The notes below the pieces were generated by a model, which was not told where the DNA came from, ran no database searches, and saw nothing but the letters and a program-made list of their open reading frames with translations. Source: Syngnathus acus (lineage: Eukaryota > Chordata > Actinopteri > Syngnathiformes > Syngnathidae). Taken from it: a stretch of DNA of 64,000 bases. Positions within the stretch are counted from its first letter, which is position 1. Each line of letters starts with the position of its first letter. Below are positions 11,600-59,500 of this stretch, one piece after another. The position numbers were made by a program, and so were the translations under genes. The DNA lies in assembly GCF_901709675.1 (NCBI RefSeq), contig NC_051089.1:5872476-5936475 (forward strand), given 5' to 3'.

Positions 11600-12930
11600 T
11601 CCCTGATGGCACCGCCTCCCTGTCCATGGTTCTGAATATAGTAGATGTAAAGTACTAAAGAGTTTATATTAACACAGAGGACATTTGATCTGTAAAAAAT
11701 AAAATCTAAACAATTTTAAATAGGCAAATGTCAAATTAAGGTTTGCTCTTTGTATGTGCATGATATTTCTTCTTCCCAGGCAGTTTTTGTGGAACTGCAT
11801 TTCATGTATTTATTTATTTAAATTTATCCGAAGATAAGAAATATAAAAACTCAGCAAAATCAGATTTGACACATTTATTTATTGTCCTTTAATCTCAGTT
11901 TTGAAATAAAAAAGGCCTTGTCGCTTTTTATTTTTGCATTTTTTTATTCAACAAAATCCATCAAGAAGTTTTTTGTGTGAATTGAACAGTACACCTCTGC
12001 ATCAAAGTGATTACATCAAACAGGAAGTTTCATGAAAACACACCTTGTGACCTTTTAAATCGTATAAATTGCTTTCACACTATTTTAAACCATACTGTGG
12101 CAGAAAATTGTAATGACGTCATTTTTCCACGTGAGGTCACTGTTTCACTGTGAATAAGCTGCCCTTGCCCTTACTTGGAGTAATTCAACGTGTGAGCAAT
12201 AAAAAATGTTGCCTTTACAAACCTATCATGAAGCATATTCATTCATTCAATAATAACAAAGTTGTAGTGTAATATTCTATTTGCAAATGGAAAAAAGTAG
12301 CAATCAAATAATTGTTTTCCAGAAATTCCAATTCTTAGACCACAGAGCTTACAAAGCCTCAGTGAATCTCGTTATTTAAGTCTCTGTCAAACCAAGAGTA
12401 AAAAAAGAATGTCAAAGGCATTAAATGTGCCATAAGACAAAATTGATGAAAAGAAAAAAAACTGGTGTTATACAAAAGTACAAAGCACTGTAATACATTG
12501 ACTACATGAAGTCATTAGGCTGCACCGCATTAAATTATTCATAGTCAGAAGCAGGAAAACAATTATCTCTGCATGGTTACTAACCATTCTGTTAGAATGT
12601 ATAATTTCAGTTGTACACACTTTTGAGAGTAAAACAAAAAAACTGGCTGCCTAGTCGCCCCTCCTATGAGCCTGTGTCCCGTCATTGTCTTGGTCGCCAT
12701 GGAGACGCCTTTCCTCTGGACCAGGCGTACTGTCCGGGGAGAGGTTTGTCCACAGCACCGCTTAAGTGAAAGGCGGTGAAATAACACTCCCAGACTAAGC
12801 GGTTCAGAAAATGGATGGATGGATATTCAAACATGGACATCTTACTGTTAATTTGTTCACCATGGTCGATTCAAAGCAGTAAGGAATATATCTTGTCCAT
12901 TATTACTATCACTGGTTGGATGGATTGATG
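11600..12930. other. intergenic region between scamp5 and igdcc4, AT-rich part
   Basis: No gene recognised. The (GA)n tract follows it, and a degenerate GC-richer stretch at 12640-12795 ends in a repeat tail. Confidence 0.5.
12796..12830 (-). repeat. tail of the common fish repeat (GGTTCAGAAAATGGATGGAT)
   Basis: TAAGCGGTTCAGAAAATGG followed by (ATGG)n is the complement-side end of the family seen at 1541-1618. The preceding 150 bp may be its decayed body. Confidence 0.6.
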
Positions 12931-13074
<144 letters not shown>

Positions 13075-13477
13075 CCATTTTACGGAATGATCACACAGGA
13101 AAACAAGCCAAGGTATTATTTTGCTGCATTAAAGAAGCATCAGTGGATATTTTCTGGCTTGCATTCAAGACACTCAACCCGCTGCTTTAAGCTGCCAAGA
13201 GGAACCGCTCAAAAGTTTGCTCTGCTAATTGGTCTCTGTGAGATCCGCAGATATCACAATTAAGCCAGCGTGTACTTCTAAATATGTCATGCCCTGGCCA
13301 CCCGGAGTTTACGAAGTCCACTGAGGGCTCTCTTTTCCATTAGTGGAGTCACAGCAAGAGAGCAATTGCATAATATTTGAATGGCAGATGAGTCAAGATG
13401 AAGTTCAACTCTGGGGATGGATGTTTAATGGTCGTTAAAATCGTTTAGGAAAGGCTGTCAGAGTTTTTGTTAGGTAG

Positions 13478-13620
13478 ATGTGGTGCGCCAACTTTGTCAG
13501 AATGTTAAAGGGGGCGGAGCTTGAGTATTTGGGGAATGGGCTAGATACTTTTTTTAGGATGTGTGTTAGGAAAAGATGGTGTGGCCAAAACACACTGGGA
13601 TTTTTTTTGTGCACATGGCA
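13478..13620 (+). repeat. isolated unit of the ~100-bp diverged tandem repeat
   Basis: TGGTGCGCCAACTTTGTCAG, then TTAAAGGGGGCGGAGCTTG, TTTGGGGAATGG, a T-rich run and GTGTGTTAGG. The same order of blocks recurs repeatedly at 14180-14985. Confidence 0.6.
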
Positions 13621-14179
13621 CGAATACATTTACTCCCCTTTGAAAGAAAAAGAGAGGAAATTACAGTTTGACCACAATCACATGGGACTCGGCCATCCCA
13701 TAATTCACATTTGCTTTAATCATACACCTGGGAAATGACCGCATCCCATTTCATTTCTTCAGACCAAATCAATCTCGCATCCGCGTGGGGAGATGTGCGT
13801 TATATTACTAAAGGGAGCGTCTCCATTAAAGCCTTTAATCATCGTGTCTTTGCTTACAGTTAAAAGACGAGCGATGGGATTTGCCACACATATGTGCTTT
13901 GTGCTGCCTTGACTGTCTGTCATGCTGCATTGGAGGCAATTTTCTATACTTGAATTCGGACAGCAGCAGAGGTAGTGTATGCATACGCTGGCTCTTCATC
14001 ACTTTGTTCCCTTGTGGAGGATGTCTTTTGTGTGGAAGGCAGGCGGCCAGGCAGAGCTCCAGCTGGCTGCCCGCGATGTGTTTGCATGTACGAGTCAGTG
14101 AAGCCCTCAGTACTCAGCGACTGATTGATTGGGAAGCACACCACCAGGCTCCCCGCCCCTCCTCTTCTGCCTTCTGCCC

Positions 14180-14985
14180 AATCTTGTAAGAATTTTTTTT
14201 TGACAAAGGCTGGGAAAGACCCATTTTTTATGCTGCGTGTGAGGAGAGGTGTGCACCATCTCTGTTGAAGAGGGTGGTTGGCTTAAAAGTTTTGGGGAAT
14301 GCATTTTTTTTATAATGTTGCGTGTGAGGGAACGTGGTTGCACCAACAGGAGGTTGAAGTGGGTGGGTGCGTGGCTGGAAGAGTTTGGAAAGGCACCTTT
14401 TTTGTGTGTGTGCGTGCGTGCGTGCGTGCGTGTGTCTGAATAGGGTGCACCAACTGTGTCGAGATGTTGAAGGGTTGCTCATCTTAAACTCTTTGAGAAA
14501 GGCAAGGGGATCATGTCAACCATCTGGTTGAAGGGGGCGTGGCTTGAAAAGTTTGTGGAAATGACGCTTTTTAGTGTGTGTATGAGGAAGAGGCGGCGCA
14601 CCACCTCTTTTGGGAAGTTAAAGGCGGTGCATGGCTTGAAATGTTTTGGAAAAGCAGACTTTTTTAGAGTTTGCGCGTGCAAAGAGACCATGTGGCTAAT
14701 TTGTCGGGCAATTCAAGGGGTGCGACTAAAATATTTGGAAAAGACAGGCAAAAGTACCTATTTTAGCGTGTGTGGTGCAGAAGTGGTGCGTCAACCCCGT
14801 TAGGGCATTCATGGGGTGCGTGGCTTCGAATAATTGGGACAAGCACGCTGTTTGGACTCAAGGGGGTACGCCAAATTTGTCAAGTCGTTCAAAGGGCTGG
14901 TGGGGAATCTTGCAGACATGGGGTGCACCAACTCAGTCAGGAGGTTGGTTGGTTTGCTGAGTTGCGTGCTTAAAATGTTTGGTTA
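14180..14985 (+). repeat. diverged tandem array, ~100-bp unit, about eight copies
   Basis: Each unit has recognisable blocks in order: G-T-G-C-A-C-C-A-A-C-T, TTGAAGGGGGCGTGGCTTG, AAAAGTTTGGGGAAAGGC, a run of T, and a GTGTGTGTGAGG-like end. Unit length varies and identity is low by eye, so this is old. It lies 0.65-1.45 kb upstream of the igdcc4 start codon. Its plus-strand frames stay open over several units. Confidence 0.7.
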
Positions 14986-15015
14986 GTTGGGGTTTAGATG
15001 TTGTTTGGGGAACTG

Positions 15016-15020
15016 TATTA

Positions 15021-15054
<34 letters not shown>
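15016..15054. repeat. (ATT)n microsatellite
   Basis: About 12 units, with one TTG interruption at the start. Confidence 0.85.
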
Positions 15055-15109
15055 GCGCAGCTTGCTCCAGTGAACCTTGTCCAACCAAGCCAGGCAGTAA
15101 GTCAGTGTC

Positions 15110-15275
15110 AGGCAGCGTGCACGCGCACAATGAACGCGCACAAGTGCGTGCGTGTGCAAGCGTGGAAGTGTGTGTGCATGGATGGATGTGTGTGTGCGCG
15201 CGCGCGTGTGCAATCGTGGAAGTGTGTGTACATGGATGTGTGCGCGCGCGCGTGTGTGTGTGGAGCAGCAAGCAG
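15110..15275. repeat. GTGCGTG/GCGCGC-rich simple sequence
   Basis: Alternating purine-pyrimidine GT and GC runs with repeated GTGGAAGTGTGTG blocks. Prone to Z-DNA. It gives spurious Cys/Val-rich and His/Thr-rich frames. It lies about 360-520 bp upstream of the igdcc4 ATG. Confidence 0.75.
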
Positions 15276-15467
15276 AGGCACACCACACACACCACCACCT
15301 TACCACTACCACACGCCACTCTTCAACATTGGCTCGTAATATGGCGTTGACTCGCCGAGGGACAAGACGGCGTTATTGTTGTTGGGACTACTAGAGAAGC
15401 GTGAGAGTGAGGTTGTGGGCAGGGGGGGGGGGGGGAGCTTTGGCGTGGGGTGAGAGACTTTCCCCTC

Positions 15468-15631
15468 CATAAAACAAAACTACCCGTGCAGACAATAGCA
15501 GACTGACCACCCGTGGACAAAAAGAAAATGCATCGCATGTGGCTGTGACGGTCGAGCCTGGCTTGTGGACACGGACGAGGACACCCACGCTACCCCACTG
15601 GTGGACCCCCCTCCTCACCAAAAGGCTGTAC
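15468..15631 (+). promoter_or_regulatory. igdcc4: candidate igdcc4 core promoter and 5' UTR with a short upstream ORF
   Basis: A TATA-like CATAAAAC lies at 15468-15475, just after a G-rich stretch that includes 14 consecutive G (15422-15435). If transcription starts about 30 bp downstream, the leader is about 135 nt and contains a six-codon upstream ORF (ATG at 15528, TGA ending 15548) before the main ATG at 15632. The promoter is inferred from position only. Confidence 0.3.
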
Positions 15632-49989
<34,358 letters not shown>

Positions 49990-50560
49990 TCTCCACACGC
50001 CAAACGGAGACATTCTTAACAGGGACGATTGTGACTACGAGACTCATTGTCAGAATTTCTTTTGTACTTTGAAGCCACACTTTCATACATATGTAAGTAC
50101 ATGATAGTCTATTTTTAGAGGTCGAGTGCTTGTTGTCGGGGTATGCATTGTAACCATACATTCCTCTGAGCTGCGGAAGCAAAAAAAAAAAGAAAAATTG
50201 CGGACCTCTCGATGACGGGAACCAAAACGGTAGGCGCCGGTCCAGTGGGTCTCACTGAGGGTCCAAAAACAATTTTCAGAATGTCCAGCACCGTGTCTCC
50301 TCCTGGCCTCATGCTGTCTCAGGGTCACATACAACTGGAATGTGTGCCGTCGTATCTCAGCGATTCAAACCACACACGTTTTGAAGTGTGGCGTTTCGTA
50401 TTGCCGTATCCTCAATGCACAACACTTGACTGCAAATGAGCCATTGAGAGCGAGATTGGGCTCATTCCATTCTGAGTTCTATTGGCTTTATTTTCATGAT
50501 AAGTTGTTAAGTAAATGTTTCGTGTTAAGTAAATAAAAAATGAGCTGCGTGTGATAACCC
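49990..50560 (+). other. igdcc4: igdcc4 3' UTR
   Basis: From the stop to just past the AATAAA at 50532-50537. No other gene intervenes. The length (about 560 nt) assumes cleavage 10-25 nt after that signal. Confidence 0.65.
50532..50537 (+). promoter_or_regulatory. poly(A) signal AATAAA for igdcc4
   Basis: A canonical hexamer about 545 bp after the stop, followed within 30 bp by a GTGTG stretch resembling a downstream element. It is the first canonical plus-strand signal after the gene. Confidence 0.6.
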
Positions 50561-53500
50561 TGCTGGCGACTTAAATCTTTCCCCACTCCTGATGATTTGA
50601 AATTGAAATTAAATCTGGATTTAGACAAATATTCTTCTGGAAAATATATTTTTTCCCTATTAATTTCTTCACTTCAACTTCAAAATGACAAAAATGGAGT
50701 TTGCCCATTTTAGTTCTTAGTGGCTCAAATGCAAACCAGTAAAAATGGAGTGTCCATGACATCTTATCCCCACACCCATACAGACTTTAGTCAAGGTTTA
50801 TTTGTTTTTTGTGTTTGCTATGTTTTGTTTTATTTTATTTACAAAGAAGTGTTACGGCCGCACAGCGTAGGGAAATAGAAAAGTTAACAACTATAAAGTC
50901 AAAATATTACAACAGAAAGTATTGCCATGTTGCCAAAAGTTTGAACCAGAATCAAGTATCAAAACAACAATAAATTCAGATTTATAATACGAAAGTTGAA
51001 TTGAAGCCATCCTTTTGTGAGAATAATTGTAATTTTAAGTTAAAGTAAAAAATGTTGTGAGAATAGTTGTAATCTTGACTGCACACAAACCGAATCCCGC
51101 TATCAAGGGAATTACATTTGTTTTATGAAATTACTCAATCTTGTGGTCATTATTTTAATTTGAACAAATCTTAATTTGTTACATAGAACTATTATGGGGA
51201 CAGTTATGTTTTTTTCATAGGGGGGGGAGGAGTCATCTTGCGACAAATGACAAATCGGAATATGGGAATGTATCATATTTGATTCGGAAAAAAAAAATTG
51301 CAAAATAGACATCGGTGCAAAATTCCTCATGAATGAACAATGAAAATGTATTCTATAGAAAGATTTTTTTAAAAGTGTCATCTTGCATCAATGGTCGAAT
51401 TCACAAATCTAGACACAGCTGTATTCTAGTGAAATTACATCAAATGATTTACAACTTGATGCTGACATGTTCTAGTTGACTCTTGTCAGAATTTTCCTCA
51501 CATGAATTTGACTTTTTGTCATTTTAACATCATCTGAAAGTTTTTGTTGTTCTTTTAATTGTGGCCCGAATACCTACTCTGTATTTTTTCAATTTTTAAT
51601 AACTGATTTTGAGAAGCATGTAAACATTGTGGAGCTTGGTTTTATCATGAGATGTTGCTGCCATCTGCAGGTAAATAGGTCACAACAACAAAAAAGCATC
51701 CACATTCTTCAGGGATCATTTGGGGGGACTCAATAGTAAAATTCAACACACTTAAGTTTTTGATGGCCAAACAAAAATTTGAGTTGGAAAAGTAATGAAG
51801 TAAAAAAAAAATGAACTGGTGCATTCCGACTCCTTATCAACCACACTACCTCATTTTTTTTCCAGTTCAGGTCTTCGTTGTGCTTTTATGGCATCATTGT
51901 AGCTCGAACCTTTTCCAGTGTTATTCTTCTCATATGCCAAACTACCGCAAATTCAAACAACTGATCATAGCATGGACCATGTTACCGTGTTAGTGCTTTT
52001 GGGGGAGGATTCTCCCATACTAGGAATTTTCCACCATCGTCAAAATGCAGTCAAATGGCCCATCCCAAGTCTCAACCAATTTGTGTATTGTTACATTTTT
52101 CCAAATGTCCATAATTTAACGATGTCATGTTGCATTATGTTGATGCGTTGTGTTGTTTCTAATGCTGAATTTAAAAGAAAACAAAACTGAAGAATGTGAT
52201 TTTTAAAAAAATTGTTTTTACTCCTTGCACATGGGCAAATTCATCTACAACCAGCTTGAAGAAATGTTATTGATGATACCATACAGTAAAACATTTGTGT
52301 TATGTTTTTGTTGTATGAGACGTCATAGTTTATCACAGCTATTATGGAAATTGGCATGACAATATGTCGGTATTTCCGCTGAAGAAGAAAATTAGTAATA
52401 GTGACTGCATTTTGTACTTTGTACTGTATTTTATTTTCCAAACGAGAATCTCTGAGCAATTTGTGCAAAAACGCTGACTCAACTTCAGTCTCAGGATGCT
52501 TTATTTCAGTATTATGGAAAATGACTACATTTTGTGCTAGATAAAATAAAAAATATCTTGATTAATGGTACAATACCCGTAATATAGATTTGGCGATTTG
52601 GTGCCTCCTGCAGGCCATAAATGTTTGTACATCCACTTTTTTTTTTTTTTGCCATGGTTCTGGTATTCTTTTTTTCACTTTGCATGGCCTCTTATTCACA
52701 ATTTGGGCAAGCTTTTTTCATGTCTTTGGTTTTGTTTTTCTTTTGCTTAGCTGGTTACCAACAATGGAACGAAAGCGTGTTTCTTATGTTTGCATGTATA
52801 ATTGTGTGTACTCAATGCACAGTTGGTACCTCAAAACCTGACCATGTACAATATAATAAGTACATCCCAATGCAATACAATTGACTTTTTTTTAAATTAC
52901 TGTACATAATAGCAGTAACGCAAGTGGGGAAAAATGAATGTGTTCAAACCACATCATGAACTCTGTCAGTTCCATCTGGTACTGTATTATTTCACGATTG
53001 AGTTTATTGCAATATTTCTACACAGAACACACACCGACGCACATTCATGCCAACTGTAAATAATTATTGGATGTTCAGAGAATAGCGCCACAATTAACCC
53101 AAGGGAAATATTAGATCTACATATATTTCCCAAGTACATTTCATTTGTGAATTTGTGCACCCCTTACCTCACAAAGGCTTTCTGTAATCGAACCTCTTCT
53201 CGTGAGAATTTAATAGGACTTTGAACAAAAACACAACATTATTAAAGAAATATGATCTGTTTGAGCTAAGGATGCCTTTCTTAATCGTTTACTATATATA
53301 TTCTTCCTGTCTGTGAGAGGAAATAAAGCTTTGTGTTTTTCTTTTGGAGTGATGCGCTTGTAGATGATGGACAAAGATGGCAAAATAGTAACAATAAATT
53401 AGAAATTTGCTAAATCCAACATTTATGTCAAAATCCAATTCAAGGAGAATTATGATACCGTTATTTTATCGGATCTCATGGAAGTGTAGCTGTACCTAAA

Positions 53501-56500
53501 TTTGTGACTGCTGGACATTGTTGTCATTTATATTCCAACCACAAAGAGGCAGTGTGGTCATTCCCAAAGATTCCCTTGAAGCAGCCGAGATTAAAAAACA
53601 GAAGAAACGTGCCACTCCCATTAGCTGTTTAATCCTGCAATTCGCTTGCAGTGGTGAGCTCGCTTTTAAATATGTAGATGACGTTCAAAATATAAATAAA
53701 CCTGTTCATTTAAAAGACTGTGAGAGCATATTGTCAACACAAGTGAAAGGTGACAGTCAAGACAGACGGTTTGTTCTGACGTCACATGTCAGAATCCCTG
53801 GAGAACTACAATAAAGGCGCATGCAAAGCACGTCACTCACCTCTGCTCCGGTGACAAGGTGACATATTTATTTCCCCATCATGTTAGTCACTTAAACCCT
53901 TAAAACAAAACCGATGCATTTAGGTGTAAAAAAACGTGACAGATGGAGACATTAAATGCAAACTATTTTTGCACATAGTGTAAAAATTTTCCACGATTGC
54001 TTGCAGATAAATGTGTGTGTTAGCATTAGCGTGTTTACATCATTGTTTGCATCTTGTGTATTTTCCCTCCAGCTGCTGAGAACCCTCCAGGCCGCATCGT
54101 CATTGTATTTCATTTGAGAGTGGAGCAAAGAGTACGGCAAGTCAAGTAAAAAGTGAGATACTATCTGTGACAGGAAATAAGGTTGCAATCACCTTTCATT
54201 TTCTTCTTCCATTGCACTGGCCAACAACCTATTACTATCTTTTTTAATCAGTTGTGCAAGTGAACCTTTCTAGATGAATTTTTCAAACTGATTCCGAATC
54301 CGCATACATTGCTTGACTACCTCTTATGTAACATTGCATATAAGATGAAAGTTCCTCAAGACAACAATGTTTTTAGTTAGTAATATTTAATGATTTTTCA
54401 ATTAAACCCTTTGCATCAGGTTACCCGGAGAGAGCATTTAATGGCTTTTTAATTCTCTTAAATGTATGTCCTGCACTCATGCATTCCATTCTGCAAAATG
54501 ACTTTCAACACCTCTTCCAGTTAAGATGCATTTTCCTCCTTGTCAGCGCAACTGTGGGCTATAACCTGCCAATCAAATATTCCCTAAAGCAAACAGAGAC
54601 AGAATTAAGAAGATTGCAATGGAAAGATAAGGGAGGAGGTAAATGAATGAAGTCTGGGAGAGAGGGATTTGGAAAAAGCCAACTTCAATTAAACTTCTTA
54701 TCTCCTGCCTTAAATTCTACATAAACATCCAAAATGGCCACTAAAATTAAAGGTTGCGGGGTGCACAGCTTGCAAAAAAAAAGCAGGAAACTGGCACTAA
54801 TCCTTCTGAAGGGTCAAGCGTAGCTTTTGCATTCCTTTTTGCTACTGTAGGACAAATTTCTCTTATCATATATATTATGTCTTATTTTTTGTCCCATATA
54901 TAGATTCCATATTGTGCTATTTTAACAAATCAAATTTAACTCTTGTCATTTATTCACCGAAGATGTCGACACTCCGTTAAAGGAGACATTACCCACACAC
55001 ACTCAATTTAAAAGAGTTCCGAGTCCCTGACATGCTTTTGTCAAATTTATATTGGTGTAATTGGCTCATTTTAGCGACTCATCAATTTCATTCATTGTGC
55101 CAGTCCTCATTTTGCTCTACATTGCTGGGCTAAATGGATGCAAGTGCTGTATTTCACAAGCTAATGCTGTTATTATAACCACTGCAGCTTTGCTTACTTC
55201 CTGGAATTGGCAGTTTACAAATTCACATAATTGCTCACTCACAGAGAAATTTTCAGTTCTCAAAATATGTTGGAGTGCCTCTTAAATGTCACACTTGAAG
55301 AATGGGCAGGCACTCCAGAGAGCAAGTCCAACATGTTATCCTTTTAGCTTGTATTGACAACTGGCAAAAACGGTGAGTGATTCACTCAACATGAAAACCA
55401 AGATGAAATGTTTTGGATAAACCAGCCAGCGTTTGGGAGAGTAAGCAGCCTTGCTGGCAGTTCCCGATGCAGGAAAACTTAGTTCCACATCGGTGAACAG
55501 TACAGGCGGACTCTCAGAGGGCCGGCTGACCCACTTTTCAGCTCTCCAAGTAAGCGTAGCGCATCACACTCGGCCCATTATCTCGGCTGCCGACCTCGCG
55601 CAACGGCAACAACGCATGGCGGCCATTAACGGCACATCCTGAGAAATATCATTACCATTCATTTGTCTTTGGGTTCTACTGAGACTGTCGCTTTATTTTA
55701 GTCTTGTCATTGGATGTCTGTGAAAGAAGCAACTAAGCTTTCTGTTATGAAACATGTGGAAACATTTTTTTTTAATGTGTATTTTTTTTTAAAATAAATT
55801 GGCCTTCAGATCATGTGTAAAACTAAGCAACAAAGTAGATATTATATAAACTGCCTATTTCCACAAAAAAGCTGTAAACTGTTCTGAATTTTGCCAAATT
55901 GTGACACCCCACTCCCTAATTTACATAACAACCACCCCACATGGAAATTCTCTACTCATGACTCGGAGGCTGGCCCGGGGGAAGATGCGACACATTCAAG
56001 AACTAGCGAATCAAAGCCAAAAGTGAAGCGGAGCTGCGTTGTTTTCAGGGTTAGCTTCCGATAAGCAGCACATATGACAATGTTCTTTAGCATGATGAAA
56101 TTCTTAAAAGTATTTCCATTACAAATCAAGACTCCATTTCCAAATTTTGATCAAGCTCTGTATTGTCCAGGTGTCCCTAATGAGGCGTCCCATCGAATCA
56201 CATTTTTCCGAACATTGACTGCTCGACATAAGGTCATAAAGGTCAATTTGAGTGAAGACCAGGAAGCCAGCTGATGTCCGACTGATCTTCACATCAAGGT
56301 ACTGATATATGGTTGTTCACTTTCATGTCAAGTGTGTTACCATGGTAACCCAATGGTGCTGCTGATTATTTGATACGAATGCTGACTATTTCAACATTAC
56401 TGCTATATATATTTTTTTTGGGTGAAATAGTGGTTTTAATCCAAGTCCTTAAAATAACCTCAGTACTTGACATCATGACATCATGAATTATCAGATGCAG

Positions 56501-59500
56501 CAATAGACGAATAAGAATAGTTAAAGTCTTCGGGATTGCGATGCTCAGTGAAGAAAAGACAGTGTAACTAATAATTCCGTGGTCTTTATGGTGTGAGGAA
56601 TAGTTTCTGGGCTCTGAGTGAAAATAAACGCAGGGCTCATTGCATACAAGAGAGCTCCATTCCATAAAGTTTACAACAGAAAATGTGTGAATCGACGGCT
56701 TGGCTCGTGATTCTTTGTTTGCTAAAGCGCTGGCACATTAGAATGTCATTCGAGATATTGGTCTTGCCTGGTGTTCGTCAAATGTGCTTTTTGGGAAAGC
56801 ATATACTACCCAGAAGTGAGAAAGCCGTTATTTCTCCTGATATTCTTAAAGCGACATCTAATTTGACGATTAGACTTTACACAATGGTGATTTTTGGGAG
56901 TTAGTAAATTAATTACTGAGCCGATCAAAACATGGAATACTGTAATGTAGTGTGTCTATTTGAATAATTTTAATATTGACAGCAAATAGCTAACCTGTGA
57001 ACTGTTTATGGACCATCAACAAAAATACTCTCTAGGTTTTTCGCCCGTGTTTGACAATTTTTGTCATTCCCCAAAATATGTATTATTTTGATTTTTAATG
57101 ACAATATATAGTTGCTTTGCGACACACAATTACAACTGCAGTCCTTTTAGTGGGGAAAAAAAAAGTTCAAGTATTGCCCTTATTTGACTGTTACCAGGCA
57201 AATTAGGCAGTGGGTAGCAGTTAAGATTGTTAGGTTTAAGTAATAAATATTTATTGGATATATATATTTTTTCTGTCTGAGTTTAAAATGTCCAAATGCA
57301 TTTGTATACACCTCGTCTTGTCTTCTGTTAGCGACTCACTGAATTAGTGATTGAATTTGCATTTTGCAATAACGTTAGATGGACAGATGGTTGGATGGTT
57401 AAACAACAACAAAAAAACACCTGACAAAGAAAATGAGTTGTATTGACACGAGCTGCAAGGATCACACTCCAGAGGCAGACTCAATCCCGTATTGATTTTC
57501 CCCACATTCCCCAGAGACCACGTTGTCCTTTTGGACTGGGCCTCGTCTACTCCTTAGGGGGGGAATCACATAGATGAGTTGATTGCAGCTGCAGTTTGAA
57601 GAGAAAAAAGGGTCAAGTTCTGCTGCGAGATGAGAAACTCGTCTGAGAGAGGGTGAAAGTGATGAATGAAATTCTGCTGAGCGCACACGCTCACTTTTGA
57701 GGGATTGCCTCCGTAAAGTTACTCGTATGTCCACATGTGGGTTTGTGGGGCACCTCTAAAAATATCGATAGCGCTGACATAATTATCTCGGCTCACATAC
57801 AGCCGCACATAAATCAGATGAAGGCACATGAGCCAGGTCACTTGTATAAGGGATTCGCTTGCCTTCATTGGAAAATATTTCAGGGACTCTTTTACACTAC
57901 TCAGATTTCAGATGAAAATAAAAACAAAATAAAAATGTTTAGTACATTTATTCAATTCCAAACTTTTTCAAAGCCTTTTTTAATCTAACGCATAAATAAA
58001 TAAATACATAAATAAATAAATTAATTAAAAAAAAGAATATGTTTAGTACATTTATTCAGTACCAAATTTTTTCAAAGCCTTTTTGAATCTAACTCTAAAC
58101 TTATATATAAATTATATATAATTACCTGGTTTTGAATGTGTGGAGTCTGAAAAAACTTTACAGTATGTCAACTTGTGTGAATACTGCGGGAATATGTCCA
58201 ATATCGTTTTGGCAAAGGCAAGGTTGGATTGTGGGTGATGTTGTCGCCCCCCCATAAAACTTTATTAACAGCACAGATAATGTTTTAAAGAGGGACATTA
58301 TGGAAAATTGTCTTTTTAATTGCTTGTATACAAATGGTAGTTTCTGGAGTGGCTGCCCAGCAATCAAGTAGCAAATTAAATTGCATAACGGAGTTTTTTC
58401 TTTTTTTGCCTAACTCCAAAAAATGCACAAGCCATTCAGAAATTAGTTAGCACCACACACACACAACTCCGCACACTAATAGAGTCCACGACCACAAGTG
58501 AGGTCAAATTCCATCAAGTTAATTTTACATGCAACAAATAATTTTCAAAGTTCCTCTCTACTGCATATAACCCCCATCCCCATTGACTGAAATCCATTTC
58601 GTGTACTCGACATGTGATCCTTCGTGCCGTCAGCCGTGTGCATTAGTACAATCCAGATCACATATATAGTCACTCTTAAGGTTTTTTTCTACAGCGGCAC
58701 TCTACATGTCATACATCACAAAAGACAGGATATGCTTGTCCCATCGGGGCCATTACCTTGAATTGCGTTCATTGACATATAAAGGTTCTGCTGGAACAGC
58801 GAAACCATTATTTCGGCCTTTCTCGCTCCATGCAGCTCCCTTGAGTCATGAGCAGTAAATAAATAATACAGTTCAAATATTCATCAGCAAAATTTTCTTT
58901 CATTTTGCTCCATTATTTGAGTTCTTAGCATAAAAATTGACTAAAACCACAATTGATGCTTTATTTGTTTCCACAGAAAAATAGCAAATGAGTGAAAACC
59001 ACCAGTGGGTAAAGGCTCACTGTTCCAACTGTTTAAACTTTTATAAACATTATCTAAGCTCCAGTTGCTCCAGACATAACACCAACATTCTATTCCGGGT
59101 GAAAATAAACACAATTAATCCTTACGGTTACTTGAAATGCCACCGTAGTCGCAGTCCGACAATCCTCGGGAATCTCAAATGCCAAGCGCTCAAGCACATG
59201 TACACTTAACCCCGTAAGTAAATATGCACAGGCGCAAAAAAAATAGCCTCACAATATCTTGATATGAAATTATTTATTACTATGGAAATGAGGCGCTCAC
59301 CTCCAACGTGGAATATGAAGAGTGAAAGGTGGCGCGACCGCAGCGACTATGATTAATAGCAAAACTGTCAAAGTAGCATCTGAGATAATGCTACGCTGGC
59401 GTTTCGACTCGACCGCCAGTATATGCAAACGTCTCCATTAGCACGTACACGGTGCACAGATAGTTTTTATGATGCTTTCTAAATATTATGCCGAAGTCGC

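Noticed and set aside
14933-15394. Several overlapping frames of 60-128 codons rich in His/Thr or Cys/Val
   Set aside because: They arise from GT/GC simple sequence and the (ATT)n tract. No frame has a domain, and they overlap on both strands.
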